Notes: generated by a model not told the origin, from the sequence alone. Numbered from the stretch's first letter, positions 23,426 through 32,660 are shown. The stretch: DNA of 44,635 nucleotides from Thermoanaerobaculia bacterium (GCA_945787525.1 CALZJC010000018.1:1-44635), one strand, 5' to 3'. Numbers and translations are program-made.

Positions 23426-26400
23426 ATGCTCGAACGAAGCCTGGCGGCGATCTGCCTGTTGGCCTGCGCTGGTCCGGTCGCGGCCGGAGAGCGCATCCGG
23501 CACGAGATGACGGTCGACCTCGATCCGGTTTCGCATCGCCTCGAAGTGAGTGACCGGGTGACCTTGGGTGCGGTGCCGGAGGGCGGGGCGGTGGAGTTCC
23601 TCCTCAACTCCGCTCTCGAGATTCGCCTGAGCGAGCCCGCCGTCACCGAGGTGCCCTTGGGCGACGTCGAGGCGTTTTTCGGCATCAACACCAGCCCGGA
23701 GGAGTCGGACCGGGCGCCACTGACCCGCTATCGGGTGGAGTCGGTGCCGGAGGGAGGCGGTCTCACCCTGGTGTACGAGGGCGTCTTCGACTTCGGGCTC
23801 TCGGATCAGAAAGAGGAGTACACGCGCGGCTTTCGCTCCACCATCGGCATGCTCGGCGAAGAGGGCGTGTTCCTCGGCGGAAGCAGCTTCTGGTACCCGT
23901 ACTTCGACGATCGGCTGGTGGAGTTCCAGCTGAGTGTGGGTCTGCCCGCGGACTGGCACGTCATCAGCCAGGGCGACGGCACGTCGCGCGACGAGGGCGG
24001 CCGCGCCCAGTGGGACTCGCAGGGCCCCATGGACGAGATCTACCTGGTCGGCGGGCCGCTGGACGTCTATCGCGACGCGGCCGGTGCGGTCGAGGCGCTG
24101 GTCTACCTGCGCCAGCCGGACGCCTCGCTGGCCGGCAAGTACCTGGCCGCGACATCGCAGTACGTCGAGATGTACCGCAATCTCATCGGTCCCTACCCCT
24201 ACGGCAAGTTCGCCCTGGTCGAGAACTTCTGGGAGACCGGCTACGGCATGCCCTCGTTCACCCTGCTCGGCCCCACCGTCATCCGCTTCCCGTTCATCCT
24301 GCACTCCTCGTATCCGCACGAGATCCTGCACAACTGGTGGGGCAACTCGGTCTTCGTCGACTACGAGACCGGCAACTGGTGCGAGGGCTTGACCGCCTAC
24401 ATGGCCGACCACCTGATCAAGGAGCAGCGGGGCCAGGGAGAGGCCTACCGGCGGGACGCGCTGCAGAAGTACCGGGACTACGTCAAAGAGGGCAAGGACT
24501 TCCCGCTGAGCGAGTTTCGCTCGCGCCACAGCTCGGCCACCGAGGCGGTCGGTTACGGCAAGACGCTGATGGTCTTCCACATGCTGCGCCGGCAGGTCGG
24601 AGACGACGCCTTCCGCCGGGCGATGGCCCGTGTCTACCGGGGCTTTCGCGGCAAGAAGGCCTCGTTTGCGGACCTCCGGGAGGCCTTCGAATCGGAGACT
24701 GGCGAGGAGCTCGGGCGTTTCTTCGAGCAGTGGGTGATGCGACCGGGCGCCCCTGTGCTGGGCGTTGACGTCACCTCGGTGCGGGAGGGAGCGGGCGGCT
24801 ACACCGTGACCGGGTCCCTCAGCCAGTCCGGGGACGGGGAGCCGTTCGCCGTCAGCGTGCCGTTCGCTTTGCACACCGCCTCGGGCACTCTGGAGTCGGT
24901 CGTGCAGATCGCCGCTGGCCGCATCCCGTTCGAGATCCACAGCAGCGCCGAGCCGTTGGTCCTCGAGGTCGATCCCCAGTTCGACGTCTTCCGCCAGCTC
25001 GATCCGCGCGAGACCCCGCCGTCGATCGGTCGCATCTTCGGCGAGGCGGAGATCCTGGCGGTTCTGCCTGAGGCCGCCCCCGCCGCGGCGATCGAGCGTT
25101 ACCGGGAGCTGATGGAGGCTTGGCAGAGCGCGGCGCATTCGATCGAGGTGAGGCTCGACACCGAGGTGACCGAGCTGCCCGAGGATCGCTCGATATGGGT
25201 TCTGGGCGCGGCGAATCGCTTCGCCGCTCCGCTGTTCGCCGAGGATCCGCCGGCAGGGCTGACGGTAAGCCGGGAGGCGGTCGGCTTCGGCGACGAAAGC
25301 ACTCCGCTGGCCGGCCATTCGGTGGTCGTCATCCGCCGCCACCCGGACCATCTCGAGAAAGCGATCGGCTGGCTGGTCGTCGAGCCGGAGGCGGCCTTCC
25401 CCGGCATGGGGCGCAAGCTGCCCCACTATGGCAAGTACTCCTATCTGGCCTTCGAAGGTGACGAGCCGACCAACGTCATCAAGGGGCAGTGGCCGGCGTC
25501 GAGCTCGCCGCTGCGCGTCGATCTGCGCCCGGCCGACCGCCGAGCGGAGCCGCTGACCGCCTCTGCCCTCGACCAGCGGGCAGCTCTGGCGGAGCTGCCA
25601 CCGGTCTTCTCATCCCGGGCGCTGATGGAGCACGTCACGTTTCTGGCCTCGCCCGAGCTCGAAGGCCGCGGGGTCGGGGGCGACGGGCTGCAGAAGGCGG
25701 CCGAGTACGTCGCGCAGCGGTTCGCGGCCGCGGGACTCGTGCCGGGTGGCGGCGATGACGGCTGGTTTCAGGTCGTCGAGGTGCCCAGCGGTCCCGACGG
25801 AGAGCCGGCCGAGGTGGTCAACGTCGTCGGCTATCTACCGGGTGCCAACGCGGACTGGTCGGATCAATCGGTGATCGTCGGCGCGCACTACGATCACCTG
25901 GGCCGTGGGTGGCCCGATGTGCATCAGGGGGATGAAGGAAAGATCCACCCCGGAGCCGACGACAACGCCAGCGGCGTGGCCGTCCTCCTCGAGCTCGCCG
26001 CCAACCTGGCCTCGGGGGACCCGCCGGCGCGCAACCTGGTGTTCGTCGCCTTCGCCGCCGAGGAGGCGGGCCGGATCGGCTCGCGCCACTACGTCGACCA
26101 GGGCGCGCCGTTCCCGACCGCGGGCATCCGCGCCGTGGTCAACCTGGACACGGTGGGCCGACTGTTCGATCAGAAGGTGTCGATCCTCGGCACCGGAACG
26201 GCCACCGAGTGGCAGCACATCTTCCGCGGCTCGAGCTTCGTCACCGGTGTCGAGAGCCGCAATGTGCCCCAGTCCGCCGAGGCCTCGGACCAGATGAGCT
26301 TCATCGAGCAGGCAATCCCGGGAGTCCAGATCTTCACCCAGGCCCATCTCGACTACCATCGAGCCACCGACACGGCGGAGAAGATCGACCCGGCCGGCCT

Positions 26401-26599
26401 GGTCAAGGTGGCGACGCTGGTGAAGGAGGCCGTCGCCTACCTGGCCGAACGAGAGGAGCCGCTGACGGTGACCATCGAGGCCACGGCGCGGGACTTCTCC
26501 GAGGCGTTGAAGAGCCTCGCGGCCGGCGATACGGTCCAGACGACGGTGCTGCGAGAGGGTGAGCAGATCACCGTACCGGTGACGGTCGAGGCGCGATAG
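23426..26599 (+). CDS. M1-like and M28 double metallopeptidase fusion, exported
   Basis: 1057 aa, with a signal peptide (RSLAAICLLACAGPVAA). The N-terminal domain is M1-like: HEILH at 298-302 followed by NWWGN, third zinc ligand E321 (HExxH-18-E), and a catalytic-type Tyr in VGYGKTLMVF. The aminopeptidase GxMEN exo-site is replaced by GYGMPSF. The C-terminal domain is M28: HYDHLG (821), HPGADDNASG (841), EEAGRIGS (879) and YHRATDT near 977. It would combine two zinc peptidases in one periplasmic polypeptide. The gene begins 57 nt after the TonB receptor, so it is probably co-transcribed. Confidence 0.88.
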   Translation: MLERSLAAICLLACAGPVAAGERIRHEMTVDLDPVSHRLEVSDRVTLGAVPEGGAVEFLLNSALEIRLSEPAVTEVPLGDVEAFFGINTSPEESDRAPLTRYRVESVPEGGGLTLVYEGVFDFGLSDQKEEYTRGFRSTIGMLGEEGVFLGGSSFWYPYFDDRLVEFQLSVGLPADWHVISQGDGTSRDEGGRAQWDSQGPMDEIYLVGGPLDVYRDAAGAVEALVYLRQPDASLAGKYLAATSQYVEMYRNLIGPYPYGKFALVENFWETGYGMPSFTLLGPTVIRFPFILHSSYPHEILHNWWGNSVFVDYETGNWCEGLTAYMADHLIKEQRGQGEAYRRDALQKYRDYVKEGKDFPLSEFRSRHSSATEAVGYGKTLMVFHMLRRQVGDDAFRRAMARVYRGFRGKKASFADLREAFESETGEELGRFFEQWVMRPGAPVLGVDVTSVREGAGGYTVTGSLSQSGDGEPFAVSVPFALHTASGTLESVVQIAAGRIPFEIHSSAEPLVLEVDPQFDVFRQLDPRETPPSIGRIFGEAEILAVLPEAAPAAAIERYRELMEAWQSAAHSIEVRLDTEVTELPEDRSIWVLGAANRFAAPLFAEDPPAGLTVSREAVGFGDESTPLAGHSVVVIRRHPDHLEKAIGWLVVEPEAAFPGMGRKLPHYGKYSYLAFEGDEPTNVIKGQWPASSSPLRVDLRPADRRAEPLTASALDQRAALAELPPVFSSRALMEHVTFLASPELEGRGVGGDGLQKAAEYVAQRFAAAGLVPGGGDDGWFQVVEVPSGPDGEPAEVVNVVGYLPGANADWSDQSVIVGAHYDHLGRGWPDVHQGDEGKIHPGADDNASGVAVLLELAANLASGDPPARNLVFVAFAAEEAGRIGSRHYVDQGAPFPTAGIRAVVNLDTVGRLFDQKVSILGTGTATEWQHIFRGSSFVTGVESRNVPQSAEASDQMSFIEQAIPGVQIFTQAHLDYHRATDTAEKIDPAGLVKVATLVKEAVAYLAEREEPLTVTIEATARDFSEALKSLAAGDTVQTTVLREGEQITVPVTVEAR

Positions 26600-26623
26600 C
26601 TCGCGCAGCGCCGGGTCCTGCCC

Positions 26624-27301
26624 ATGCCGAGAGAGCATCGAATGGCCGCCGGCCGGTCGTCCGTATCGCTGGTCCTGGGCTTCACGGCGCTGGTGCTCGG
26701 TTCGGCCAGCGCTGGCGGCGACGAGCCGCAGACGGCCGCACCGCCGCCGTCATCGCTGGTGCGGGCCGCCGTCGGAATCGAGCACCGCGATGCGGGGCAT
26801 CTCCGGCCCCAGGAGCGGCGGCCGAATCCGCGGTTCACCGGCAACGGCGACGGTACGGTGACGGACAACCTGACGGGCCTGATCTGGCTGCAGGACGCGA
26901 GCTGCGCCACCCTGCCGCGAACGGATGACGCTGGCAGGGCGTTCGGGGCGATAGCGGTTTCGGCCGCCCTCGACCTGGCCGATCCCGAGTGCGGTCTCTC
27001 CGACGGTTCTCAGGCCGGGGATTGGCGCCTGCCGAGCCGCTTCGAGCTGGAGAGCCTGCTGGATCTGGAGTTCCACGACCCGGCGCTGTCGAATGCGGCG
27101 GGCACGGCGAAGTGGAGTGCCGGCGACCCGTTCTCCGGCGTCGAGTCGTCCTGCTACTGGTCGTCGGTTGCCCTGGCCAGCGACCCCACCTACGTCTGGT
27201 GCGTCGACCTCCTCGACGGCCTGGTCTTCTACGTCTACGAGGTCCACTACTACTACGTCTGGCCGGTTCGGGAAACGCGGGAAATGCAGGAAATGCAGTG
27301 A
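26624..27301 (+). CDS. DUF1566-domain exported protein, 3' end within a repeat tip
   Basis: 225 aa (or 219 from ATG 26642, which has GAGAG upstream). A signal peptide (SVSLVLGFTALVLGSASA) is followed by the DUF1566 core: NGDGTVTDNLTGLIWLQDA, DWRLPSRFELESLLDLE, SCYWSSVALASDPTYVWCVD, YVWPVR. DUF1566 (FGE-sulfatase/C-lectin-like) proteins normally end right after VWPVR. Here ETREMQEMQ has been added and the stop TGA (27299-27301) lies inside GCAGTGACAGG, the tip of the inverted-repeat family. It starts 24 nt after the peptidase fusion. Role unknown. Confidence 0.85.
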   Translation: MPREHRMAAGRSSVSLVLGFTALVLGSASAGGDEPQTAAPPPSSLVRAAVGIEHRDAGHLRPQERRPNPRFTGNGDGTVTDNLTGLIWLQDASCATLPRTDDAGRAFGAIAVSAALDLADPECGLSDGSQAGDWRLPSRFELESLLDLEFHDPALSNAAGTAKWSAGDPFSGVESSCYWSSVALASDPTYVWCVDLLDGLVFYVYEVHYYYVWPVRETREMQEMQ

Positions 27302-27314
27302 CAGGCTACTCATT
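27295..27314 (+). repeat. Isolated tip of the TIR repeat family (copy D)
   Basis: GCAGTGACAGGCTACTCATT matches the 20-bp inverted repeat of copies A-C with one mismatch. The interior and the other end are absent. GGAAATGCAG precedes it, like the GGAATGCGG flanks of the other copies. It supplies the TGA stop of the DUF1566 gene. Confidence 0.8.
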
Positions 27315-27449
27315 TCGCCAGCGTGGGGCTGCCGAAACCGTCATCGAGCGAGCGGCGCACTGGCCCGCGAGCCATCGCGGTGCGGCCCGTAGACGGGTCG
27401 GGCTTGCTATGGTTGGCGCCTCGAGCCAACTGATCTGGAGGGCCACACG

Positions 27450-28088
27450 ATGGCGAGCGACAAAGATCTGGCCGTTCTCGGGCGGGGAGTCGAGGAGTGG
27501 AACGCCTGGCGGAACCAGACCGCGGGATGCCCCTGCGACCTCATGGGGGCCGACCTCAGGGGGGCGGACCTCAGGGGGGCGAACCTCCGCCACGCGAAGC
27601 TCGGCGGAGCGGACCTCGGCAGGGCGGATCTCCGCGGGGCGCAACTCCAGCGGGCGGAGCTCGGCGGGGCACAGCTCGGCGGGGCGAACCTCAGCGGGGC
27701 GGATCTCGGCGACGTCGACCTCAGCGGGGCGGATCTCGGCGACGCGGACCTCGGCGAAGCGGATCTCAGCCGGGCCAACCTCGACGGGGCCAACCTCAGC
27801 GGGGCGAAACTCGCCGGGGCGGATCTGACCAAGGCCCGACACCTGACCAGGCAGCAGTTGGACACCGCGCTGCTGGACTCATCCGTGAGAGGCCTGTCGG
27901 AAGACCTGACGGATCGACGTTTCGGCAAGGAGCGCCGGGAGAAGAGTAGCGGCCTCCGGAACGCACCCCTCTTCAGGCTCTGGCTGAATCGCCGGAAGGG
28001 CAAGGCGCGGCGGAGGCGGGAAGACTCTTTGGGGCCGGCTGATCCCGGCACTCGGCAAGGGCTTCCTCGAGGTGAGCTGCCAGAGTAG
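27450..28088 (+). CDS. Pentapeptide-repeat protein
   Basis: 212 aa from ATG 27450 (GGAGGG upstream). Residues about 30-130 are about twenty A(D/N/Q/K)LxG pentapeptides (for example [29 protein letters not shown]), predicting a right-handed quadrilateral beta helix. The N-terminal 28 residues and the basic C-terminal 80 ([10 protein letters not shown]) are unique. It is cytoplasmic, and the repeat fold often mimics DNA shape (as in MfpA/Qnr) but usually has unknown function. The long minus-strand frames opposite are a by-product of the 15-bp repeats. Confidence 0.85.
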   Translation: MASDKDLAVLGRGVEEWNAWRNQTAGCPCDLMGADLRGADLRGANLRHAKLGGADLGRADLRGAQLQRAELGGAQLGGANLSGADLGDVDLSGADLGDADLGEADLSRANLDGANLSGAKLAGADLTKARHLTRQQLDTALLDSSVRGLSEDLTDRRFGKERREKSSGLRNAPLFRLWLNRRKGKARRRREDSLGPADPGTRQGLPRGELPE

Positions 28089-28092
28089 CGCG

Positions 28093-28107
28093 CCCCGCCT
28101 TTCGGGG
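28093..28107 (+). terminator. Candidate terminator hairpin after the pentapeptide gene
   Basis: CCCCG-CCTTT-CGGGG hairpin beginning 5 nt after the stop, followed by TGTTG rather than a long T run. Intrinsic termination would be weak. Confidence 0.35.
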
Positions 28108-28195
28108 TGTTGCGGTGACTCCCCAACCGGCGCGAGGCTTGGGCCGTGGCGAGGGTAGGGCCTCGTCTCGCTCGGCGGGCGAGAGGTGCAGGCGG

Positions 28196-28429
28196 ATGAA
28201 GATCAAGCTGAACTACACCGGCTACCTGAAGTTCGACGGTGCCGAGACCGGCGCCTATGTCGAGGTCGAAAAGGGCGCGACCCTCGGCGATCTGCTCGCC
28301 GGTTTCGACGTGGCTCGGGACCAGCAGCGCTTTCTCAGGCTGTTTGCCAACGAAGAGAAGGTCGATCCCTCGTATGTCCTGCGGGATGGAGACGAGTTGA
28401 CGGTGATCATGCAGATCGGCGGCGGTTAG
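28196..28429 (+). CDS. MoaD/ThiS-like ubiquitin-fold protein
   Basis: 77 aa, beta-grasp pattern (IKLNYTGYLKFDG, VEKGATLGDLLAGF, LRDGDELTVIMQI) ending in GGG. The C-terminal Gly-Gly is the activated tail of MoaD/ThiS sulfur carriers. It stands 15 nt before a molybdenum-hydroxylase operon, so a dedicated role in cofactor synthesis or sulfuration for that enzyme is likely. It could instead be an enzyme-bound sulfur donor. No MoaE or MoeB partner is in the window. Confidence 0.75.
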   Translation: MKIKLNYTGYLKFDGAETGAYVEVEKGATLGDLLAGFDVARDQQRFLRLFANEEKVDPSYVLRDGDELTVIMQIGGG

Positions 28430-28444
28430 CCGCGCGGAGGGAAC

Positions 28445-29290
28445 ATGAGATTTGTTGATTTCCTGATCCCGGAAACGCTGGATGAGGCCCGGGCGGCTCT
28501 CGAGGCACTCGGCGACCGGGGCTACGCCTTCGCCGGCGGCACGGCGTTCCAGTACGTTTCCGACCGGCCGGGGGCGACCGCGGTCGACATCACGCGCCTC
28601 GGCCTGCGGGGCATCGACCAGACCGACGGCGGCTTCCGCGTCGGCGCCACGACAACGCTTACCGACCTGGTTCGCTACCAAGCGGACGGCTGGGTCCTCG
28701 ACCGGGTGGCGACGCGCATCCCGACTCACCAGGTGAGAAACGTCTCGACGGTGGGCGGCAACATCTCGCGCCTGTTTCCGTGGTCGGATCTGCCCCTGGC
28801 GCTGCTGGTGCTGGAGGGCGGCGTGGTCATCAGCGACGGGGAGGAGCAGACCCACGCGGCGCTCGAGTTCTTCACCGCCCAGCCCCTCAACCGGTTCGGT
28901 CACGGCGACCTGGTGACCGCGGTGACCCTGCCGGCGGTCTCTCCGCCGCTGGGCTTCGGCTTCAAGAAGGAGAACATCACCAACGCGGCGTTCGCCCTGA
29001 TGACCGGGGCCGCCGCCATCACCCTCGACGGCGAGCGCTTGGCCAAAGTGAGGCTGGCCGCCAACGGCGCCCTGGCGGTGCCGCAGCGGCTCACGGCGGT
29101 GGAGGATGCCCTCGAAGGCCGGGCGGCCGACCCGTCGCTCTTCGCCGGCGCCGTCGAGGACGGCATCGGCGGCCTCGACTGGCGCGGCCGCGAGGGCATG
29201 TCCGACGAGTTCGCCCGGCACCTGGGCGGCGTGATCCTCTGTGACGTCCTGGAGCAGGCGCTCCAGGCGGCGAAGGGAGAGGCGGAATGA
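28445..29290 (+). CDS. Molybdenum hydroxylase, FAD-binding medium subunit (xanthine-dehydrogenase family)
   Basis: 281 aa of the CoxM/XdhB type. The FAD pyrophosphate loop appears as YAFAGGTAF near residues 34-42, ITRLGLRGID follows, then the second FAD motif VSTVGGNISRL near 102-112 and the C-terminal CO-dehydrogenase flavoprotein domain (LGFGFKKENITNAAFALM). It passes electrons from the Fe-S subunit to FAD and an acceptor. GGAGG precedes ATG 28445. The gene overlaps the 2Fe-2S subunit by 4 nt (ATGA). Confidence 0.93.
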   Translation: MRFVDFLIPETLDEARAALEALGDRGYAFAGGTAFQYVSDRPGATAVDITRLGLRGIDQTDGGFRVGATTTLTDLVRYQADGWVLDRVATRIPTHQVRNVSTVGGNISRLFPWSDLPLALLVLEGGVVISDGEEQTHAALEFFTAQPLNRFGHGDLVTAVTLPAVSPPLGFGFKKENITNAAFALMTGAAAITLDGERLAKVRLAANGALAVPQRLTAVEDALEGRAADPSLFAGAVEDGIGGLDWRGREGMSDEFARHLGGVILCDVLEQALQAAKGEAE

Positions 29291-29781
29291 GCGTCGAGAA
29301 GGCGATACGCATCCAGCTCAACGGCGAGAGCCGCGAGTTCAACGTCACCGCGGGCGAGTCGCTGCTCGCCCTGCTGCGGCGCTCGGGCCTGACCGGCACC
29401 AAGCGCGGCTGCGAGGACGGCGCCTGCGGCTCGTGCACGGTGATCATGGACGGCGCGGCGGTCAACGCCTGCATCACCTTCGCCTTCCAGGCCCACGAGC
29501 GCGAGGTCTGGACCATCGAGAGCATCGGCGAGTACGACGACCCCAGCCCGCTCCAGAAGGCGATGGTCGAGGAGGCCGGCGTCCAGTGCGGCTTCTGTAT
29601 CCCGGGCATCGTCATGTCGGTCAAGGCGCTGCTGGACGAGATCCCCAACCCGACCCACGAGCAGATCCTCGAGAACCTGGACGGCAACTACTGCCGCTGC
29701 ACCGGCTACGAGAAGATCGAGGACGCCCTGCACAGAACCATCGCCGAGACCTCGGGGGAGGAGCCGCAATGGACAAGGTGA
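29287..29781 (+). CDS. Molybdenum hydroxylase, [2Fe-2S] small subunit
   Basis: 164 aa with the plant-type ferredoxin cluster GCEDGACGSCTVIMDG plus a Cys in VNAC, and the second cluster QCGFCIPG with YCRCTGYE. This is the standard CoxS/XdhC pattern and length. It shuttles electrons between the molybdenum site and FAD. Its ATG overlaps the TGA of the FAD subunit gene, and its end overlaps the large subunit by 13 nt, so the three are translationally coupled. Confidence 0.95.
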   Translation: MSVEKAIRIQLNGESREFNVTAGESLLALLRRSGLTGTKRGCEDGACGSCTVIMDGAAVNACITFAFQAHEREVWTIESIGEYDDPSPLQKAMVEEAGVQCGFCIPGIVMSVKALLDEIPNPTHEQILENLDGNYCRCTGYEKIEDALHRTIAETSGEEPQWTR

Positions 29782-32132
29782 AGGAGTTCAAGGTGGTCAA
29801 CAAGTCGGTCGACAAGATCGACTCCATGCAGCTGGCCCTGGGCAAGCCGTCGTTCGTGGCCGATCTGGTGCCCGAGGACGCCCTGATCATCAAGATGCTC
29901 GGGAGTCCCCATTCCCACGCGCGCATCACGTCCATCGACACCAGCGCCGCCGAGGCGATGCCCGGCGTGCACTGCGTGCTGTGCCACGAGAACTCGCCGC
30001 GCCACCTGCACCTGACCGCCGGCCAGGGCTATCCGGAGCCCTCGCCGTACGACACGGCGGTGTTCGACTACAAGGTGCGCCACGTCGGCGACCGGGTCGC
30101 GGCGGTCGCCGCCGAGACCGCGGAGATCGCCGAGGCGGCGCTCGAGAAGATCGAGGTCGAGTACGAGGTGCTCGAGCCGGTGCTCTCCATCGAAGAGGCG
30201 CTGCGCGACGGCTCGCCGGTGATCCACGACGAGCCCGATGTCAGCCACCCGCTGCCGGTGCCGTTCCAGCCGGAGAAGAACATCGTCTCCGAGGTGGGCA
30301 TGAAGGAGGGCGACCTCGACCACGAGATGGAGACCGCCGACTACACCTTCGACCACTTCTACGAGACGCCGTACGCCCAGCACGTGCCCATCGAGACCCA
30401 CGTCTCGTTCGCCTACCTGGACGCCGCGGACCGGGTGGTGATCGTCACCTCGACCCAGGTGCCGTTTCACTGCCGGCGGATCGTCGCCCAGGCGCTGGGT
30501 ATGGACGTCAAGAAGTTCCGGGTGATCAAGCCGCGCATCGGCGGCGGCTTCGGCTCGAAGCAGGAGATGCTGCTCGAGGACGTCTGCGCCCTGATGGCGC
30601 TGCGCACCCGTCGATGCTGCTTCTGGCAGCTGACCCGCGAGGAGAACTTCCGCTACGGTCGCACTCGGCACCCGATCAACTTCCGGCTGCGCACGGCGAT
30701 GACCGCCGAGGGCGTGCTAACCGGGATCGGCATGGAGGCGGTCTGCAACACCGGCGCCTACGGCGGCCACGGTCTGCCGGTGGTGGGCTGCTGCGGCAGC
30801 AAGGTGCTGCCGCTGTATCGCTGGAAGCACATCGACTTCGACGCCAAGGTGGTCTACACCAACCTGCCGGTGGGTGGCGCCTATCGCGGCTTTGGTGCCA
30901 CCCAGGCCTACTTCGCCCTCGAGAGCCAGCTCGACGAGATGGGCCACGCCATCGGCATGGATCCGGTGGAGATGCGGCTCAAGAACCACATCCAGGAGGG
31001 CGAGGGCTCGCCGGTGTTCGCCGCCCTGGGCGAGGGCAAGGCCGGGGTCGAGATGACCATCGGCAGCTGTGGCCTCAGCGAGTGCATCAAGCTCGGCGCC
31101 GAGGAGATCGGCTGGGGCCGGCGCACCCTGCCCGAGGAGAAGACTGGCCGCTACCGCCGCGGCCTCGGCCTGGCCACCCTGATGCAGGGCTCGAGCATCC
31201 CCGAGATCGACATGGGTGCCGCCTCCATCAAGATGAACGAGGACGGATCGTTCAACCTGCTCTTCGGGGCCACCGATCTGGGGACGGGCGCCGACACGGT
31301 GCTGGCGCAGATCGCTGCGGAGGAGCTGGGCACCACCGTCGACATGATGCTGGTCTACGCCTGCGACACCGATCTCACCCCGTTCGACGTCGGCGCCTAC
31401 GCCTCGAGCACGACCTATCTGAGCGGCGAGGCGGTGCGCAAGGCGGCGGCCAAGGTCAAGGCGCAGATCCTCGGGGTTGCCGCCGAGATGATGAACAAGC
31501 CGATCGACGAGCTCACGGTCCGGGACGCCAACGTGGTGGCGGCGGACGGCAGCGAGGTCACCTTCTCGGCCGTCGCCGTCTACTCGCTCTACGAGCGCAA
31601 CCAGTTCCAGATCATGGACGTGGCGTCACACATCACCCACAAGTCGCCGCCGCCCTTCTCCGCCCACTACGTGGACGTGGTGGTGGACACCTTCACCGGC
31701 AAGGTGAAGGTGGAGAAGTACGTCGCCGCCATCGACTGCGGCACGGCGATCAACCCCAAGCTGGCCGAGGGCCAGACCGAAGGCGCGGTGATGAACGGCG
31801 TCAGCTATGCCATCTGCGAGGAGTACCTGTTCGACTCCAAGGGCCGCATGACCAACGCCAACATGCAGGATTACCACATCCACTCGCTCCGGGATAAGCC
31901 GAAGATCAAGACCATCCTGGTGCCGAGCTACGAGGACACCGGCCCGTTCGGGGCCAAGAGCGTCTCCGAGATCTCCATCAACGGCGCCGCGCCGGCCATC
32001 GGCAACGCCATCTTCAACGCCACCGGAGCGCGCCTGCGCCGGTTCCCGTTCACGCCGGAGCGGGTCTGGAGGGCGATCCGGGAGCAGTCGACCGTTCCCA
32101 GCCCGAGCCCGGAGGCTGTTCTGTCGATCTAA
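29769..32132 (+). CDS. Molybdenum hydroxylase, molybdopterin-binding large subunit
   Basis: 787 aa from ATG 29769, full length for a separate XdhA/CoxL-type subunit. Cofactor motifs are KPRIGGGFGSKQE (about residue 256), GGAYRGFGATQAYFALE (about 368) and GATDLGTGADTVLAQ (about 500). The active-site Glu is in GAKSVSEISI near 733, where most relatives have GAKGVGE. No CoxL-type active-site Cys loop is seen, so a xanthine or aromatic N-heterocycle hydroxylase is more likely than CO dehydrogenase. Cytoplasmic (no signal). Exact substrate unknown. Confidence 0.93.
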   Translation: MDKVKEFKVVNKSVDKIDSMQLALGKPSFVADLVPEDALIIKMLGSPHSHARITSIDTSAAEAMPGVHCVLCHENSPRHLHLTAGQGYPEPSPYDTAVFDYKVRHVGDRVAAVAAETAEIAEAALEKIEVEYEVLEPVLSIEEALRDGSPVIHDEPDVSHPLPVPFQPEKNIVSEVGMKEGDLDHEMETADYTFDHFYETPYAQHVPIETHVSFAYLDAADRVVIVTSTQVPFHCRRIVAQALGMDVKKFRVIKPRIGGGFGSKQEMLLEDVCALMALRTRRCCFWQLTREENFRYGRTRHPINFRLRTAMTAEGVLTGIGMEAVCNTGAYGGHGLPVVGCCGSKVLPLYRWKHIDFDAKVVYTNLPVGGAYRGFGATQAYFALESQLDEMGHAIGMDPVEMRLKNHIQEGEGSPVFAALGEGKAGVEMTIGSCGLSECIKLGAEEIGWGRRTLPEEKTGRYRRGLGLATLMQGSSIPEIDMGAASIKMNEDGSFNLLFGATDLGTGADTVLAQIAAEELGTTVDMMLVYACDTDLTPFDVGAYASSTTYLSGEAVRKAAAKVKAQILGVAAEMMNKPIDELTVRDANVVAADGSEVTFSAVAVYSLYERNQFQIMDVASHITHKSPPPFSAHYVDVVVDTFTGKVKVEKYVAAIDCGTAINPKLAEGQTEGAVMNGVSYAICEEYLFDSKGRMTNANMQDYHIHSLRDKPKIKTILVPSYEDTGPFGAKSVSEISINGAAPAIGNAIFNATGARLRRFPFTPERVWRAIREQSTVPSPSPEAVLSI

Positions 32133-32249
32133 GGCGCATCCACAGATGCGGGCCACTGTTCAGAGGCCCTTGGCGGCCGCGGTTCTGCATCGACGACCGG
32201 CCGTTCCGGCGCTGCGGGTGGAGCTCAAGGAGAGGCCCGAGCAGCCGTC

Positions 32250-32660
32250 TCAGGCGATCGTTTCGACCCCCGGGTAGGCCCGCAGCGCCCGGTCCAGTGT
32301 CGCCAGGACCAGCCCATCCACCAGGGCGGTTGCGGCCAGGAATCGGTCCGCCGGGTCGCGGGAAGGGAAGTCGGCGAAGGTCTCGCTGGCGATGGCGATC
32401 GAATGGGTGAGCGGCGCCATGCGGGTGCCGGAGACCGCAAGCGCCTTCTCGACCCATGACAGCGGGTCGGGCTCGAGCTCCAGGCTACCCCGGCGTGCCA
32501 GCACCAACGTCTCCCAGACAGAGACCGGAGAGAGGTAGATGCCGGTGGGCGCTTCGCGCAGAGCCCTACGCAGCCGCTCGGAGAGCCGCTCGGGCTCGAG
32601 CAGGCTCCAGATCCAGACGTGCGTGTCCAGCAGCACCTTCAACGGCGTAGCGCCTCCCAT
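32250..32660 (-). CDS. VapC-like PIN-domain toxin
   Basis: 136 aa PIN domain: VLLDTHVWIWSL (first Asp), SPVSVWETL (Glu), RDPADRFLAATALVDGLVLATLD (Asp pair). This matches the subgroup paired with Phd-type antitoxins. ATG 32660 overlaps the antitoxin by 22 nt. An alternative TTG at 32642 forms a TTGA overlap with the antitoxin stop and has GGGAGG upstream, so the true start is uncertain by 6 codons. Probable ribonuclease toxin. Confidence 0.88.
   Translation of the reverse strand: MGGATPLKVLLDTHVWIWSLLEPERLSERLRRALREAPTGIYLSPVSVWETLVLARRGSLELEPDPLSWVEKALAVSGTRMAPLTHSIAIASETFADFPSRDPADRFLAATALVDGLVLATLDRALRAYPGVETIA

Noticed and set aside
23381-25426. 681-codon minus-strand frame opposite the M1-M28 fusion
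   Set aside because: Shadow of a well-supported metallopeptidase gene in GC-rich DNA.
27306-29221. Long minus-strand frames opposite the pentapeptide gene and hydroxylase genes
   Set aside because: They arise from 15-bp coding periodicity and high GC on the plus strand. The plus-strand proteins have clear families.
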